Origin: Chinchilla lanigera | Lineage: Eukaryota; Chordata; Mammalia; Rodentia; Chinchillidae | Assembly (NCBI RefSeq): GCF_000276665.1 | Contig: NW_004955469.1 | Coordinates: forward strand, 10,695,729-10,759,728 | Reading direction: 5' to 3' | Length of the DNA: 64,000 nucleotides | Shown: positions 11,031 through 21,310 of the stretch, one piece after another | How positions within the stretch are numbered: the stretch's first letter is position 1 | Layout of the letters: each line of letters begins with the position of its first letter | Program-made: the position numbers and the translations under genes | The notes under the pieces: generated by a model | The model's database searches: none | Seen by the model: only the letters and a program-made list of their open reading frames with translations | What the model was told of the DNA's origin: nothing

Positions 11031-11427
11031 CTGTTCTGGTTTTTAATAATGCTTCAAACTAAATAAAAATGCTAGCAAAATTAAATGGAAAGCAGTGATC
11101 ACTGTAAACTCTTGTACTAATTCAAAAATATTGACAAATATGCCTAGGTCTGTAAGTGAAAATCCTATCTAGTTAAATAACTCCAAGCCAAAGAAGCCAA
11201 TTAATGGATCTATGTCAAACCTGAATGAAGACATAAGTGGTAGGTCACAGGATTCTGCCCAGGACTAACCTTGTGAATTATATTAATAGGATGAAGACAT
11301 ACCAAACATGTATATTTATAGACTAAATTTTATCAGAATTTTTGACTCCTAGGAGAAATGTAAGTTTTCAGAAATAACTTAGAAGACTACCCAGCAAGCC
11401 AAGCCTGTTCAAGATTAAGTTCAATAG

Positions 11428-11580
11428 CCAGATGTGGTAGTGCATGCCTGTAAAAGCAATACACAGGAGGCTGAGGCAGGAGGATTGTCCGTGAGTTCAC
11501 AGCCAGCCTGGGCTACATAGTGAACTCAAGGCCAGCTTGAACTACACAGTGAAACCCTGTCTCAAAAAAAGAAAAAAAAA
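11428..11580 (+). mobile_element. B1-type SINE with target duplication
   Basis: Full sense copy; AGATTAAGTTCAATA before and AGATTAAATTCAATA after it form a near-identical duplication. Confidence 0.9.
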
Positions 11581-11651
11581 GATTAAATTCAATAGGAAAA
11601 GATGAAAAGTTGGCATACGAGTCCCCCTCAAATTAACAGATCCTCATTACT

Positions 11652-11753
11652 TGTTTTTTTGGTTTTTGGTTATTTTCCAATACCGGGAATCAAACTCATG
11701 ACCTCACACTTGCCAGGCAGGTGAGCTGTACCACTGAGCTAAATCCCCAGCCC
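11652..11753 (-). mobile_element. ID-type SINE with target duplication
   Basis: Antisense copy flanked on both sides by AGATCCTCATTACTT. Confidence 0.92.
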
Positions 11754-11970
11754 CAGATCCTCATTACTTAAACTAGACTTATTCCCATTACAGAGCACTA
11801 AAAGAGTCCTAGTGTTTTGTTTATTTGGTTTGGTTTTTTTTTTTTAATTTTTGTCACTACCTCCCCCAGATCAAGACTGGATGATTTGTACACCTGTTGC
11901 CATCTTTAGAAGTGACAGGGCCATTTTTGAACATTTTTAACTTCTTCTAAGTAAAAGATTAAAGCTGTGG

Positions 11971-12016
11971 GATACTCAGATAAGGTCATAGTCAGATACT
12001 CAGATAAGGTCATAGT
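11971..12016. repeat. 22-bp unit repeated in tandem
   Basis: The 22 bases at 11971-11992 recur exactly at 11995-12016, separated by CA. The surrounding sequence is unclassified. Confidence 0.85.
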
Positions 12017-12663
12017 GTGGCACCAGAAGCAGGACTCCATGACTGGCAGTAGCACACCTCATGGTAGACTGCCCACACACTGTCTCAAGTACAGTGACTA
12101 GCAGCATCTCAACTGCAGCCATGTCCATATGTGCTATTAGCACTAGAATTTCCTCAGCTGCTGGCACCAGACTATAAAGAGCCAAAGACAATGGTATGAC
12201 TTGATTAGTGTGAATGTGAAAGACAAAAAAAAAACCGAAAAGGTGTAGGCAGCTGAAAAGTTAGTTATATAATGGAACTTAGAGGAAAATGTAGATTTAG
12301 GCTGCAGAAAAGAGGAACCAATCATGAGGCTATAAAGTATTGCACCTGCTTCTGCATACCATACTTGAAGAGCATTGACCAACAACTGTATACCTAGAGA
12401 AGGGCAGCTAGAATAGTGCAGGGTCTCAAGAAAGCTGTCACAGTATGACTAGGAGACCTTTCCTTTCTACCTGTGTAAAGCAATATCTAGCTTAACTGAA
12501 TAGGATTGAAGACTCAGGAAGCTCACTGACTCTCACTCCCCATTCCTGCCTCCCCTTAAAAGATTGCAGAGAAAATTCAGCAGGGAGCAAGGCACAACAG
12601 CACATGCCTCCCTGCTCCTGGGCTTATGGGCATCTGAGGTAGGAGGATCATAAGTTCAACGTC

Positions 12664-12810
12664 AGCCTGGCATGGTGGTGCACACCGGTAGCCAAGCCTG
12701 GCACTCAGGAGGCTGATACAGAAGAATGGCTATGAGTTTGAGGCCAGCCTGGGCTACACAGTGAGTTCAAGGCCAGCCTGAGCCGAACAGTGAGACTCTT
12801 ATCTAAAATA
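12664..12810 (+). mobile_element. B1-type SINE
   Basis: Sense copy from GCCTGGCATGGTGGTGC, with an (AAT)n run after the tail. Confidence 0.85.
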
Positions 12811-12861
12811 ACAATAATAATAATAATAATAGTAATTTAATAAGTTTGAGGCCAGAAAAAT

Positions 12862-12930
12862 TTTAAAAGTGTAGCTTAGTGATACGGTGCTTCCTTGCAT
12901 CATAAGGTGCTGAGATTAGTCCCCAGTGAA
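12862..12930 (+). mobile_element. ID-type SINE, degenerate
   Basis: GTAGCTTAGTGATACGGTGC retains the A-box pattern only. Confidence 0.5.
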
Positions 12931-13354
12931 AGTGTTCAGAGTTGCTCAATAGCAGAAGCAGCACTGAAGACAGAAATAAAGCCTGGGGCAAAAAAAATTA
13001 GAGAAAGCCTTCTATAGGAGAATCAGAAGTTCAATTTGAAGCATGATAAGTTTGAAATATCAGACAATGAAATAAGAACAGGCAATTTTATATGGATTGG
13101 GAGATATCTATTAGCTACCCCTGTCAAAGCTGGGACAACTGACTATGCAAAGAAGAATAAAATTGGGCCTCTACTTTATATTATATGTAAATTTAACCCA
13201 AAATGGATCAAAGACTTAAATGTAAGAGTTAAAACTAAAATTTTTAGAAGAAAACAGATCTTTATGACTTTGTTAGGTCTCTTAAATATGATACCAAAAG
13301 TACAAGCAACAAAAGAATATATGGACTAAATGGATGTTATCAAAATTTTAAACT

Positions 13355-13500
13355 TCAAGGCAGGCATAGAGCTACATGCCTATAATCCCAACATTTGGGA
13401 GGCTAAGGCAGAATGATTACTGCAAGTTTGAATCCAGCCTGCACTACAAAGTGAGTTCAAGGTCAGCCTAGACTACATAGAGAAACCCTGTCCCAAAACA
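13355..13500 (+). mobile_element. B1-type SINE in L1
   Basis: Sense copy from AGGCAGGCATAGAGC to CCTGTCCCAAAAC. Confidence 0.85.
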
Positions 13501-13744
13501 AAACAGAACAAAGCAAAACCTTCAAACAAAACCAACCTTCAAACATACCAAGTGAAATGAGAATTCATAAAAAGGGAGAAAGCTTTGCAAATCATCTATT
13601 TGATAAAGAACTTGTATCTAGAATATGTAAACAGGTCTTTCAGTGATTAAAACAGCTAAAAATTGGGCAAAAGATCTGAACAGAAATTTCACCAAAGGTG
13701 TTCTACCTCATTAGCCATCAGGGCACTACAGATCAAAACCACCA

Positions 13745-13895
13745 TGAAGCTAGGCCTGGTGGCTCACGCCTGTAATCCTAGCACTCAGGAGGCTGAAGCA
13801 GGAGGATCGTTGTGAGTTCCCGGCCAGCCTGGGCTACAAAGTGAGCTCAAGGCCAGCCTGAACTGTACAGCAAGTCCTGCCTCAAGAAGACAAAA
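13745..13895 (+). mobile_element. B1-type SINE in L1
   Basis: Sense copy from AAGCTAGGCCTGGTGGC; it interrupts the ORF2 remnant after ATCAAAACCACCATG. Confidence 0.88.
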
Positions 13896-14477
13896 ATAAA
13901 TAAAACAAACAAAAAACAAATGAATAAGATCAGTAATTTTAAAAAAACCAATGTATTACTTCACACCCACTATGTTGTCTATGAATAAAAAGATAATGAC
14001 AAAAATCTTGGGGAAGATGTAGAAACATTGAAACCCTTACACACTTTTGATAGGAATGTAAAGTGCTATAGTGGATTTGAATAAAAGTCTGATGGTTCTT
14101 AAAAATTATTATATAAAGTCACCATGTGATCCAGGAATTTTCTTTGCTATATACCCAAAAGAAATGAAAACTATGTTCACATAAAAACTTGTACCCAAAT
14201 GTTCATGGCATTGTTACTTGTAAAGCCAGAAGTGGAAACAATTTAAATGTCTGTCGGCTGATAAATAGATAAGCAAAATATTTAATGAACTATTTTTTGA
14301 AAGTTAAGTACCAATTAGTTAAGTATCAATAAATTAAGTATCAACAAAGTACCAGTGTAAGCTCTGATGAACCTTGAAAACAAATTAAGTGAAAGAAGCC
14401 AGTTGCAAGGAACCACCTATGTATGATCCCATTTATAAAAGTTGTATAGAATGGACAATCTATAAAAAGACAAAGTA

Positions 14478-14600
14478 GGTTATTGCTGGGTGTCGTGGTG
14501 CACATCTATAATCCCAGCACTCTGGAGGCTGAGGCAGGAGGAGGGGTGAGTTCAAGGCCAGCCTGAACTATGTAGTGAAACCCTGTTCCAAAAAAAGTAG
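14478..14600 (+). mobile_element. B1-type SINE in L1
   Basis: Sense copy; one internal GGCCAGCC repeat is missing. Confidence 0.85.
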
Positions 14601-14919
14601 ATTATTGGCTACTAGGGACTGAAGACAGGGAAGAATGGGACTGGTTTATTTTTGGGGTGATGAAAATGCTCTAAAATTGATTATGATAATTTTATATAAT
14701 TCTGGGTCGTTACTTAATTGTACATTTCAAATAGATGAATTGTATGATCTTTGAATTATATCTCAATGAATCTGTTTATAGAAGTAGTACTTCTCACTAT
14801 AATTCTGTATTTCCTTTCTCAGTTCATTTTTATCATAGCATTTAAGAAACATGTAATATACTCTTTTTACATATTTATCCACCTGTTATCTTCTATTTTC
14901 TCCCTCTAAAATATAAACT

Positions 14920-14984
14920 CTGTCTGGGGACATAGCTCAGTCTAGCTGTGTGCAAGGCCCTCACTTTAATCTCAGCACTGGTAA

Positions 14985-14985
<1 letters not shown>
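14920..14985 (+). mobile_element. ID-type SINE, degenerate
   Basis: GGGGACATAGCTCAGTCTAG and GCAAGGCCCTCACTTTAATC; the tail runs into a TA/CA repeat. Confidence 0.6.

Positions 14986-14988
<3 letters not shown>

Positions 14989-15033
<45 letters not shown>
14989..15033. repeat. (TA)n(CA)n microsatellite
   Basis: TA dinucleotides change to CA dinucleotides, probably grown from the ID tail. Diverged TA-rich sequence continues to about 15110. Confidence 0.95.
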
Positions 15034-15127
15034 TATTTATATATGTATATACACTTTTATATGTATATATGTTTTATATATGTATATTTTTATGTACATA
15101 TATGTAGTTTTTAATATATTTCTTCTG

Positions 15128-15212
15128 GTTTTTGAGACAGGGTCTTAATATTGCCCAGTCAGGCCTAAAACCCTTGGGCTAAAGGGATCCTTATTCCTCA
15201 GACTCCTCATTT
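15128..15212 (-). mobile_element. B1-type SINE, partial and old
   Basis: TTTTTGAGACAGGGTC and CCTTGGGCTAAAGGGATCC only. Confidence 0.6.
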
Positions 15213-15230
15213 TATACAAAACTATGTAAA

Positions 15231-15260
15231 TTTATATATTTATATATATATATATATATT
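15231..15260. repeat. (TA)n repeat
   Basis: Short TA run followed by a T run. Confidence 0.9.
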
Positions 15261-15284
15261 TTTTTTTTTCCCCCAAGAGGGCAT

Positions 15285-15380
15285 AGTCTTTATTGTGTTC
15301 TTATTGTATCACCAGTGCCTAGAACAGGGTCCAGCACAGTGAGTACTCAGAAATATTTGTTAATGGATAGAATACCTGAA
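15285..15380 (+). mobile_element. L2 3'-end fossil
   Basis: ACCAGTGCCTAGAACAGGGT and GAGTACTCAGAAATATTTGT match the L2 3' end pattern. Confidence 0.75.
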
Positions 15381-15715
15381 ACTTAAGACTTGCAATTCTT
15401 TTTCATACCTTCTTATTCACGAAGCATAAAAAATTCTTCACTGTGCTCACTATTTGCCCTGTCCCTTACCACAGGGCAGCAAGATGAGCTGCTGCTTTTC
15501 CAACTAGGTACATTTGAAACATATTAGTATATTGAAAGGCAATTACTGAGTAAATTTTTATTCTGTAAGTATTTGACAGCTGGTTTATGAATAACATTAA
15601 GCTCAGTGTTGGGGATGGGGAGGTTATTATAAAAATAATTACATTAGCTCTGTCGATGTTTATTAAAGTAGCAGATAAATTATGTTAGAAATTCAGTTTA
15701 AGTGTTTTTTTGTTT

Positions 15716-15838
15716 TGTTTTTTGAGAAAGTGTCTCTCTTTGTAGTGGAGGCTGGCCTTGAACTCGCTGTGTACCCCAGGCTGGCCTCAAGTGGTCCTCC
15801 TGTCTCAGCCTCCTGAGTGTTGGGATTACAGGCTAGTC
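15716..15838 (-). mobile_element. B1-type SINE
   Basis: Antisense copy ending at GGGATTACAGGC, so its head is truncated. Confidence 0.85.
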
Positions 15839-15874
15839 AAGCATTTTATTCATTTGTTTTTTTTTAAATTTTTT

Positions 15875-16022
15875 TCTTGGCTGAGTGTGATGGTACATGC
15901 CTGTAATCCCAGGACTCAGGAGGCTGAGGCAGGAGGACTGCTGCAAGTTTGAGGCCAGCCTGGGCTATGTAGTGAATTCAAGGCCAGCCTAAGCTACACA
16001 GTCAGACCCTGTCTCAGAAGAC
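15875..16022 (+). mobile_element. B1-type SINE
   Basis: Sense copy from GCTGAGTGTGATGGTAC to CCCTGTCTCAGAAGAC. Confidence 0.88.
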
Positions 16023-16039
16023 AAAAACTAAAACAAATT

Positions 16040-16230
16040 TTTTTCTAATTTTTATTTTTTTGTGGTCCAGAATTTTATTTTTTAATAGTGTGTTTGTAGT
16101 ACAAATAGTATGTTTGTATTTTTAATAGTATAATTTGTAGTACACAATGATGACAATCATTGTGAGGAGTTGGTAGAAGTACATAACATTTTAATTCTTT
16201 TTATATTCTCCCCTTGGTCCCCTTTTTATT
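16040..16230 (-). mobile_element. L1 3' UTR-like piece
   Basis: GTACACAATGATGACAATCA and TGTGAGGAGTTGGTAGAAGT recur in similar form near 20100-20180, 23040-23110, 38040-38110 and 42050-42120, where the sequence is joined to antisense L1. Confidence 0.5.
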
Positions 16231-16294
16231 TGCAGAAGACTAACGCTGTTTCCTATCCTGAAACTTTTATTTTGCTCTTTTGTTTTCTTCTCTT

Positions 16295-16410
16295 TTTTTT
16301 TTGAGACAGGGTCTTGATATGTATCCCAGGCTGGCCTTGAACTTGCCATGATCCTCCTGCGTCAACCTTCTGAGTGCCGAAATTATAGACATGCATCACC
16401 GCATCCAACT
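16295..16410 (-). mobile_element. B1-type SINE, short form
   Basis: Antisense; only one CTTGAACTTG box, so no internal duplication or it was lost. Confidence 0.8.
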
Positions 16411-16493
16411 ATTACATGTTTTTAGTTGAAAATTTATTTGAAGGATTTAAGAAATGGACTATAAAATAAATTTAGTCTTAAAATATACTCTAT

Positions 16494-16575
16494 AGGCTGG
16501 AGATATAGTGCAGCAGGCACAAGTACCTGCCTGGCAAGTGCAAGGTGCTGAGTTCGACTCTTAGTACCCCCCCTC
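16494..16575 (+). mobile_element. ID-type SINE
   Basis: GGCTGGAGATATAGTGCAGC to GTACCCCCCCTCAAAAATAT. Confidence 0.8.
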
Positions 16576-16614
16576 AAAAATATATATATACGTACACTTT
16601 TAAAATGTAGCACA

Positions 16615-16700
16615 GGGGCTGGTGTCTATGTAGTTCAATGGTAGAGCATTTGCCAAGTATGCATAACAGTGTGGTTCTAAGCACAGGACTGGTAAAAAAA
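16615..16700 (+). mobile_element. ID-type SINE, diverged
   Basis: GGGGCTGGTGTCTATGTAG, GGTAGAGCATTTGCC and an A tail. Confidence 0.65.
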
Positions 16701-17186
16701 ATAGCGTTCTTTATTCCATTATCTTGGGAGAAGTCATAGTAACCCTATTTTCTCAAGGAGCTTGTTTAACAAGTCTAAATTTTTCAAATTTTAATAGGAA
16801 AGTTTCCTAATCCCCAAAATTGAGCTGCTCTGCCTTGTCCCTCCAAGGGCCACTAATATACCTCTTAAACTTTAAGGGTTTTGAAACACTTGGAAAAAAT
16901 CACTGGTCTAGGCAAATAATAAGGCTCTGTGTAGCCCTTAAATGTTATAATTCTCATTCACTTTGGGTTTTAAGTAACTGCAACTAAATATTTTTGCTAG
17001 ACTGCACAGAAGTTTTAGACTTCATGAAATCAGCACAAGGTACATTTTCTATGCTTTGATTTCTTAAATAACTGTCACTTCCCTGATACTAATATCTGGT
17101 AAGGATTTTACCCATGTATGTCATCTAATCTTCAGAACAGTTTGTCGTATATAGCATCACTATTTTAGAGATAAAGAATCTGAGCC

Positions 17187-17297
17187 GGGGCTGGGGATTT
17201 AGCTCAGTGGCAAAAGCGCTTGCCTGGCAAATGCAAGGTCGTGAGTTCGGTTCCTGGTACCAGAGAAAAACCAAAAACTAAAAAAAAAAAAAAAAAA
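17187..17297 (+). mobile_element. ID-type SINE, first of a tandem pair
   Basis: GGGGCTGGGGATTTAGCTCA to a long A tail. Preceded by AAAGAATCTGAGCC (17173-17186), and the same 14 bases follow it. Confidence 0.93.
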
Positions 17298-17311
17298 AAA
17301 GAATCTGAGCC

Positions 17312-17421
17312 TTGGGGCTGGGGATTTAGCTCAGCGGCAAAGCGCCTGCCTGGCAAGCGCAAGGTCGTGAGTTTGGTTCCCGGTACCGGAGAAAAACAAA
17401 AACAAAAACAAAAACAAAAAA
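17312..17421 (+). mobile_element. ID-type SINE, second of a tandem pair
   Basis: Near-consensus ID with a CAAAAA-repeat tail, flanked by AAAGAATCTGAGCC at 17298-17311 and 17422-17435. Confidence 0.93.
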
Positions 17422-17548
17422 AAAGAATCTGAGCCTCACAAAGCTTAAATGACTTGCTCAGTAGCATACAGCTACTAGTGGCAAAGCCACGATAAGAAAC
17501 TAAATCTATCCCAAATCTAAAATCAGTCTTATAAAACAATTCCTGAGA

Positions 17549-17668
17549 TCCAGGTATGGTGGCACATGCCTGTAGTCCCAGCACTTGGGAGGCTGAGTCA
17601 GGAGGGTTGCTGTGAGATCAACACCAACATGAACTACATAGTGAAACCCTGCCTCAGAAAGAAAGAAT
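17549..17668 (+). mobile_element. B1-type SINE, short form
   Basis: From ATCCAGGTATGGTGGCAC to CCTGCCTCAGAAAG. Confidence 0.8.
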
Positions 17669-17727
17669 CACATCCTCTTTTGAGCCAACTATCTTTCCTA
17701 TGATTGAAATATTCCTTTTTATTTTGC

Positions 17728-17870
17728 TTTTTTTGAGACTGGGTCTCACTCTGTAATTCAGGCTTGTTTTAAACTCATTATGTAGCCCTGGCTGGCCTCA
17801 AACTCATAGTGATCTTCCTGCCTTAGCCTCCCCAGTGCTATGAGTACAGGCATGCACCACCACACCTGGT
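17728..17870 (-). mobile_element. B1-type SINE
   Basis: Antisense copy from TTTTTTGAGACTGGGTC to CACCACACCTGG. Confidence 0.88.
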
Positions 17871-18065
17871 CAGAATTTTTTTAAAATAAACATCCTAAAA
17901 ACTTGCAAGTTTGCTTCATTCTATTTCCTGTTTGAAATAATTTACTTTGTCAATTATTGTCTTAATGATTCAAGCAATCAGTAGCTTTACAGTAATGTCT
18001 TATCTGGAGATGTTTTGTTATTGTTGTCTAAATTGGTGAGTTAGATCTCACATTAAGAAACAGCT

Positions 18066-18225
18066 TTTTTTTTTTTTTTTTTGGTCTTTTTTGAGACAAG
18101 GTCTTGCTATGCAGTTCAGGCTGGCCTTGAGCTCACTTGGTTGCCCAGGCTGGTCTTGAACTCACAAAGATCCTCATGCCTCAGCCTCCTGAGTGCTGGG
18201 ATTACATGCACCACCACACCTGGCC
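18066..18225 (-). mobile_element. B1-type SINE just upstream of a SPDYA exon
   Basis: Antisense copy with a long T run. It ends about 75 bp before the acceptor at 18299, likely upstream of the branch point. Confidence 0.9.
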
Positions 18226-18299
18226 CAGAAACAGCTTTTCTGAGTTATAATTGTTGCTCTTAATTTTACTAGAATCTAAAAGTGAGCTTTCCATTATAG

Positions 18300-18597
18300 G
18301 TCATGGCCATTGCACCAACACATTATATTTGGCAACGAGAGCGTTCTGTACATCACAGTGGAGCTATCAGAAACTACAACAGAGAGCAAGTTCAGCTGCC
18401 CCGGGGACCTAGTGCCACGCCAGTAGATTGCTCACTCTGCGGTAAAAAAGGAAGATACGTTAGACTCGGATTGTCTTCATCATCATCTTCATGCAGTGAC
18501 ATGGGAGAGCTGATGGAAAAACACTCTTGGGAATCCCACAATCCATTATCAATGGACATAATAGGTGACCCTTCTCATTCTTCTAGTTATTCTCAAG
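18300..18597 (+). CDS. SPDYA: SPDYA exon encoding the region after the RINGO box
   Basis: A 298-nt exon follows CCATTATAG and ends at CAAG before GTATGA, leaving one base (G) for the next exon. It encodes VMAIAPTHYIWQRERSVHHS, a Cys pair in CSLCGKKGRYVRLGL, a poly-Ser run (SSSSSSCSD), and finally LSMDIIGDPS followed by a Ser-rich end. In SPDYA this follows the CDK-binding core and leads into the less conserved tail. The AGC/TCA-rich serine tract is low-complexity and probably varies in length between species. The phase-1 end accepts either the terminal exon at 48782 or the candidate cassette exon at 36637. Confidence 0.96.
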
Positions 18598-19307
18598 GTA
18601 TGATTTAGTAATAAGACAGAATTAGATTTATGCATGTTATTTATTGAGCTGTAGTCAGTACTTGCAGGCAGGGATACATCATAATTTATACACAAAGCAG
18701 GGAATTAAATTAGGATTGAGTTTTCCTCTTTTCAGTTACCACTTTTTGTCTTGTGTGATATCCTACATAAAATAAAAGTTTTATTATGACATGTTAAATT
18801 GCAACCTAATACACCATAAGCCTTGAATATTAGAACCTGAACCATTTCTTTGAAATGTTTACTTTATCCAAAAAGAATTTAAAGAAGAAATAAATTTATA
18901 ATCTCACCATCCAACTACTTGTTTCCTTCTACATACTTACCTATTTCTAACAAAATTGGAACCATCTGTATTAGGCCAGCTTTTTTGCTATGTATCACAA
19001 AGCACTTTCTTGTGTCATTATTTAATCTTTGAAAACTTCATTTTTAATCCTGGCATGGTGTAAGTACCATAATTCAGTTGCATATTTCATTTTTGTAGAG
19101 ATTTAAGTGCTACAAACAGTATATTATTTAGAAAGTAATTTCATTAACTGGAAATACAACCACATCACAATTTTCAAGTTATTTTTATATAGTATTTCTC
19201 TGACACTTCCAGATTTGAAGTAATATTAGAATAATGATAATGATCCTTTGTACTTCTTATAAAGCCTTTCTTCCAGATTTCATGCATCTGAAGATAGGAC
19301 TTCGATT

Positions 19308-19472
19308 TCTTTTTTTTTTTTTCCTTTTTTTCTGAGACAGGGTCTTGCTGTGTAGTTCAGGCTGGCCTTGAACTCACTACGTAGCCCAGACTGTCCTTGA
19401 ACTTGCAGCGATCCTCCTGCCTCAGCCTCCCAAGTGCTGGGATTAGAGGCGTGGACCACCACACCTGTCCAG
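19308..19472 (-). mobile_element. B1-type SINE
   Basis: Antisense copy with T run, both CTTGAACT boxes and head CACCACACCTGTCC. Confidence 0.9.
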
Positions 19473-19591
19473 AACTGAGATTTCTTATGGTTCTTTCTAA
19501 CCTGTCATGAGAAGTTAACAAATCTCATCATGAGTGGTGGCCTGCAACCTATCTATTCAGGAAGCAAGGAGAATCTCATATTCAAGGCTAT

Positions 19592-19750
19592 CTTTTTTTC
19601 CTTTTTTTTCTTTCGTTTTTTTGAGACAGGGTTTTTCTATACAGTTCAGGCTAACCTTGAACTCACTTTGTAGCCCATACTAGCCTCAAACTCACAGTGA
19701 TACTCCTGCCTCAGCCTCTGAGATTACAGGCATGCACCACCACGCCTGGC
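19592..19750 (-). mobile_element. B1-type SINE
   Basis: Antisense copy ending CACCACGCCTGGCTG. Confidence 0.9.
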
Positions 19751-19762
19751 TGAGGAACATTT

Positions 19763-19900
19763 TGAGTGAGGTATGGTGGTTCTCGCCTGTAATCCCAGAA
19801 TTCTGGGAGGCTGAGGCAGGAGGATCAAGAAAATCAAATCAAGAATAGAGCCCAGCCTAGGCAATTTAATCACCTAGGGAGATCCTTTCTCAGAATTTCA
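19763..19900 (+). mobile_element. B1-type SINE
   Basis: Sense copy starting GTGAGGTATGGTGG; with the previous element it can form an inverted-repeat hairpin. Confidence 0.82.
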
Positions 19901-19922
19901 AAAAAAAAAAAATGTTTAAAAA

Positions 19923-19965
19923 GGGCTGAGGATGTAGCTCAGCACTCCTGGGTTCAACCCCTGTA
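19923..19965 (+). mobile_element. ID-type SINE, internally deleted
   Basis: GGGCTGAGGATGTAGCTCAG joins directly to CTGGGTTCAACCCC; the middle is missing. Confidence 0.65.
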
Positions 19966-19975
19966 GAAAAGGAAA

Positions 19976-20032
19976 AGAAGGGAGGGTAGGAGGGTGCGAG
20001 GGTGGAAGGAAGGGAGGGAAGGAGGGAATTTA
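19976..20032. repeat. purine-rich (GGAA/GGGA)n repeat
   Basis: Imperfect G/A tract after the ID remnant. Confidence 0.85.
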
Positions 20033-20199
20033 ACAAACCTGCATTACTACACAATTTTTACTTACTTTTTGCACTTCTCTATGAGAGTGAAAATGATATT
20101 TTTATTTGTATTAGTACATGTTCACAGTATATAATGAATACATTCATCATGGAGAGTTGGTACATATACATAATGTTAGGTAAAAAGGAGGAAAAAACA

Positions 20200-20690
20200 A
20201 AGGCATGAGCTCAACAGGACAGTTTTATTGAGGACAAACCTGAGAGGGACCACTTGGACCAGACCAATAACATTCATACAGACTTCCAGGTCTTTTACAT
20301 GGTCACGAGTATAAAGGGTGAGCTGTGGAGGGAAAAGTTCAAAATGGCCCATTCAAGGGAGAGAGTTCAGTGGAATGGGGCTGGGACTCCCGCCAGGGAC
20401 AAGGCTTGAGGAATGAATACAGGAGTGTCAGATGCCTGCCAAGAGCAGGGCTGAAGAATGTGATGGGAGTTATGGGTGTAGCCATGGTCACTGGACCTTA
20501 GGAACACCTGATCATACATGGTGTAAAAGCATAGCGGGATGGAAGATGCTTAAAGTGGCCTCCGGTAAGCCAAGGTTGGTGGCGGTTGGACTCCTTCAAT
20601 TAGCACATCATCATTCGTTTCACATCCCTTTCTTCTCTCCACCCTCCTCCATGAGAGTAACAAGGATTGATGAAAATTTACTAAAGGAGA
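20200..20690. other. unclassified GC-richer segment
   Basis: About 490 bp richer in GC than its surroundings. It starts near an antisense AATAAA (TTTATT at about 20223) and lies between an L1 3'-like piece and a hAT-type element. I could not place it. A decayed antisense LTR is one possibility. Confidence 0.35.
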
Positions 20691-20696
20691 AACTAC

Positions 20697-20776
20697 CAGT
20701 GATGGCGAACCTTTTAGAGCCTTCAGCGATACAAACAGCCTGCTGTGGCGTGCGTGCTGTAGGTCCACCACCACTG
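20697..20776. mobile_element. hAT-type inverted-repeat element (MITE), 80 bp
   Basis: Begins CAGTGATGGCGAACC and ends GGTCCACCACCACTG, near-perfect inverted repeats. The right flank CTCTAGAC fits the nTCTAGAn hAT target pattern; the left flank GAAACTAC fits poorly. Confidence 0.6.
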
Positions 20777-21062
20777 CTCTAGACCCTAGAAGGTAGAAGT
20801 TATGCCTCAATACCTATCCCTGGACATGGTGATCACTCAACAAATTTGGCTGACAATATAGTTGTTTCTTTTCAACACCTCCAAGCATAATTTCTGTTGT
20901 TTCAATAATACATTTGAAGGTAAATGGGGTTAGGGTCCACCCTAGGCTAAATCATAAGGTAGTAATTGGCCTTTTAACATCCCTCCCTTGTCTCCTCGCT
21001 CCTATGTTTACATGTTTTGACTCTCATTGTAGCTAAGAATTACTATACATTTAAAATGTCCC

Positions 21063-21140
21063 AGGGCCGAGGATATAGCTCAGTGGCACAAGCGCCTGCC
21101 TGGCAAGCACAAGGTCCAGAGTTCAATTCCTGGTACCAAA
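21063..21140 (+). mobile_element. ID-type SINE
   Basis: GGATATAGCTCAGTGGCAC to GTACCAAATAAATAAATAAA. Confidence 0.88.
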
Positions 21141-21164
21141 TAAATAAATAAATAAAATGTTCCA

Positions 21165-21310
21165 GGCAAGCAGGTGTGATGGTACATGCCTGTCATCCCA
21201 GCACTTGGCAGGCTGAGGTAGAAAGATTGCCATGTGTTCAAGGCCAGCGTAGACTAGTCAAGGACAGCCTAAACTACATAGTAAGACCCTGCCTCAAAAA
21301 AAAAAAAAAA
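21165..21310 (+). mobile_element. B1-type SINE
   Basis: Sense copy with a long A tail; GTTCAAGGCCAGCG marks the first internal repeat. Confidence 0.85.

Larger units (their letters stand above)
13050..14790 (+). mobile_element. L1 fragment, sense, ORF2 3' end and 3' UTR
   Basis: The translation contains FNPKWIKDLNVR, an L1 ORF2 C-terminal signature. Next come the ORF2-end motifs ATACCCAAAAGAAATGAAAA and TACCCAAATGTTCATGGC, then an AT-rich 3' UTR. Broken by stops and by B1 copies at 13355, 13745 and 14478. It is old and opposite in orientation to the large L1s. Confidence 0.8.
17085..17530 (+). mobile_element. MIR fossil split by two ID insertions
   Basis: Left part ends TTTTAGAGATAAAGAATCTG; right part resumes CACAAAGCTTAAATGACTTG and CAGCTACTAGTGGCAAAGCC, the MIR core order. 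The ID pair lies between. Confidence 0.75.
9504..18299 (+). other. SPDYA intron with LTR, SINEs and a plus-strand L1 fragment
   Basis: Intronic sequence. Outside the listed repeats, 9510-9900, 11040-11420, 11770-12600, 15390-15700, 16700-17080 and 17880-18060 look unique or too decayed to name. Confidence 0.85.

Noticed and set aside
13036..13329. 97-codon plus-strand frame
   Set aside because: L1 ORF2 C-terminal remnant (FNPKWIKDLNVR).
17187..17421. tRNA genes suggested by A- and B-box-like motifs in ID elements
   Set aside because: ID SINEs derive from a tRNA but do not fold as complete tRNAs and have A tails and target duplications; the same applies to all ID copies listed.
20432..20810. 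Overlapping frames of 116 and 86 codons
   Set aside because: They run into the hAT-type element at 20697-20776; no motif, and both strands are equally open.
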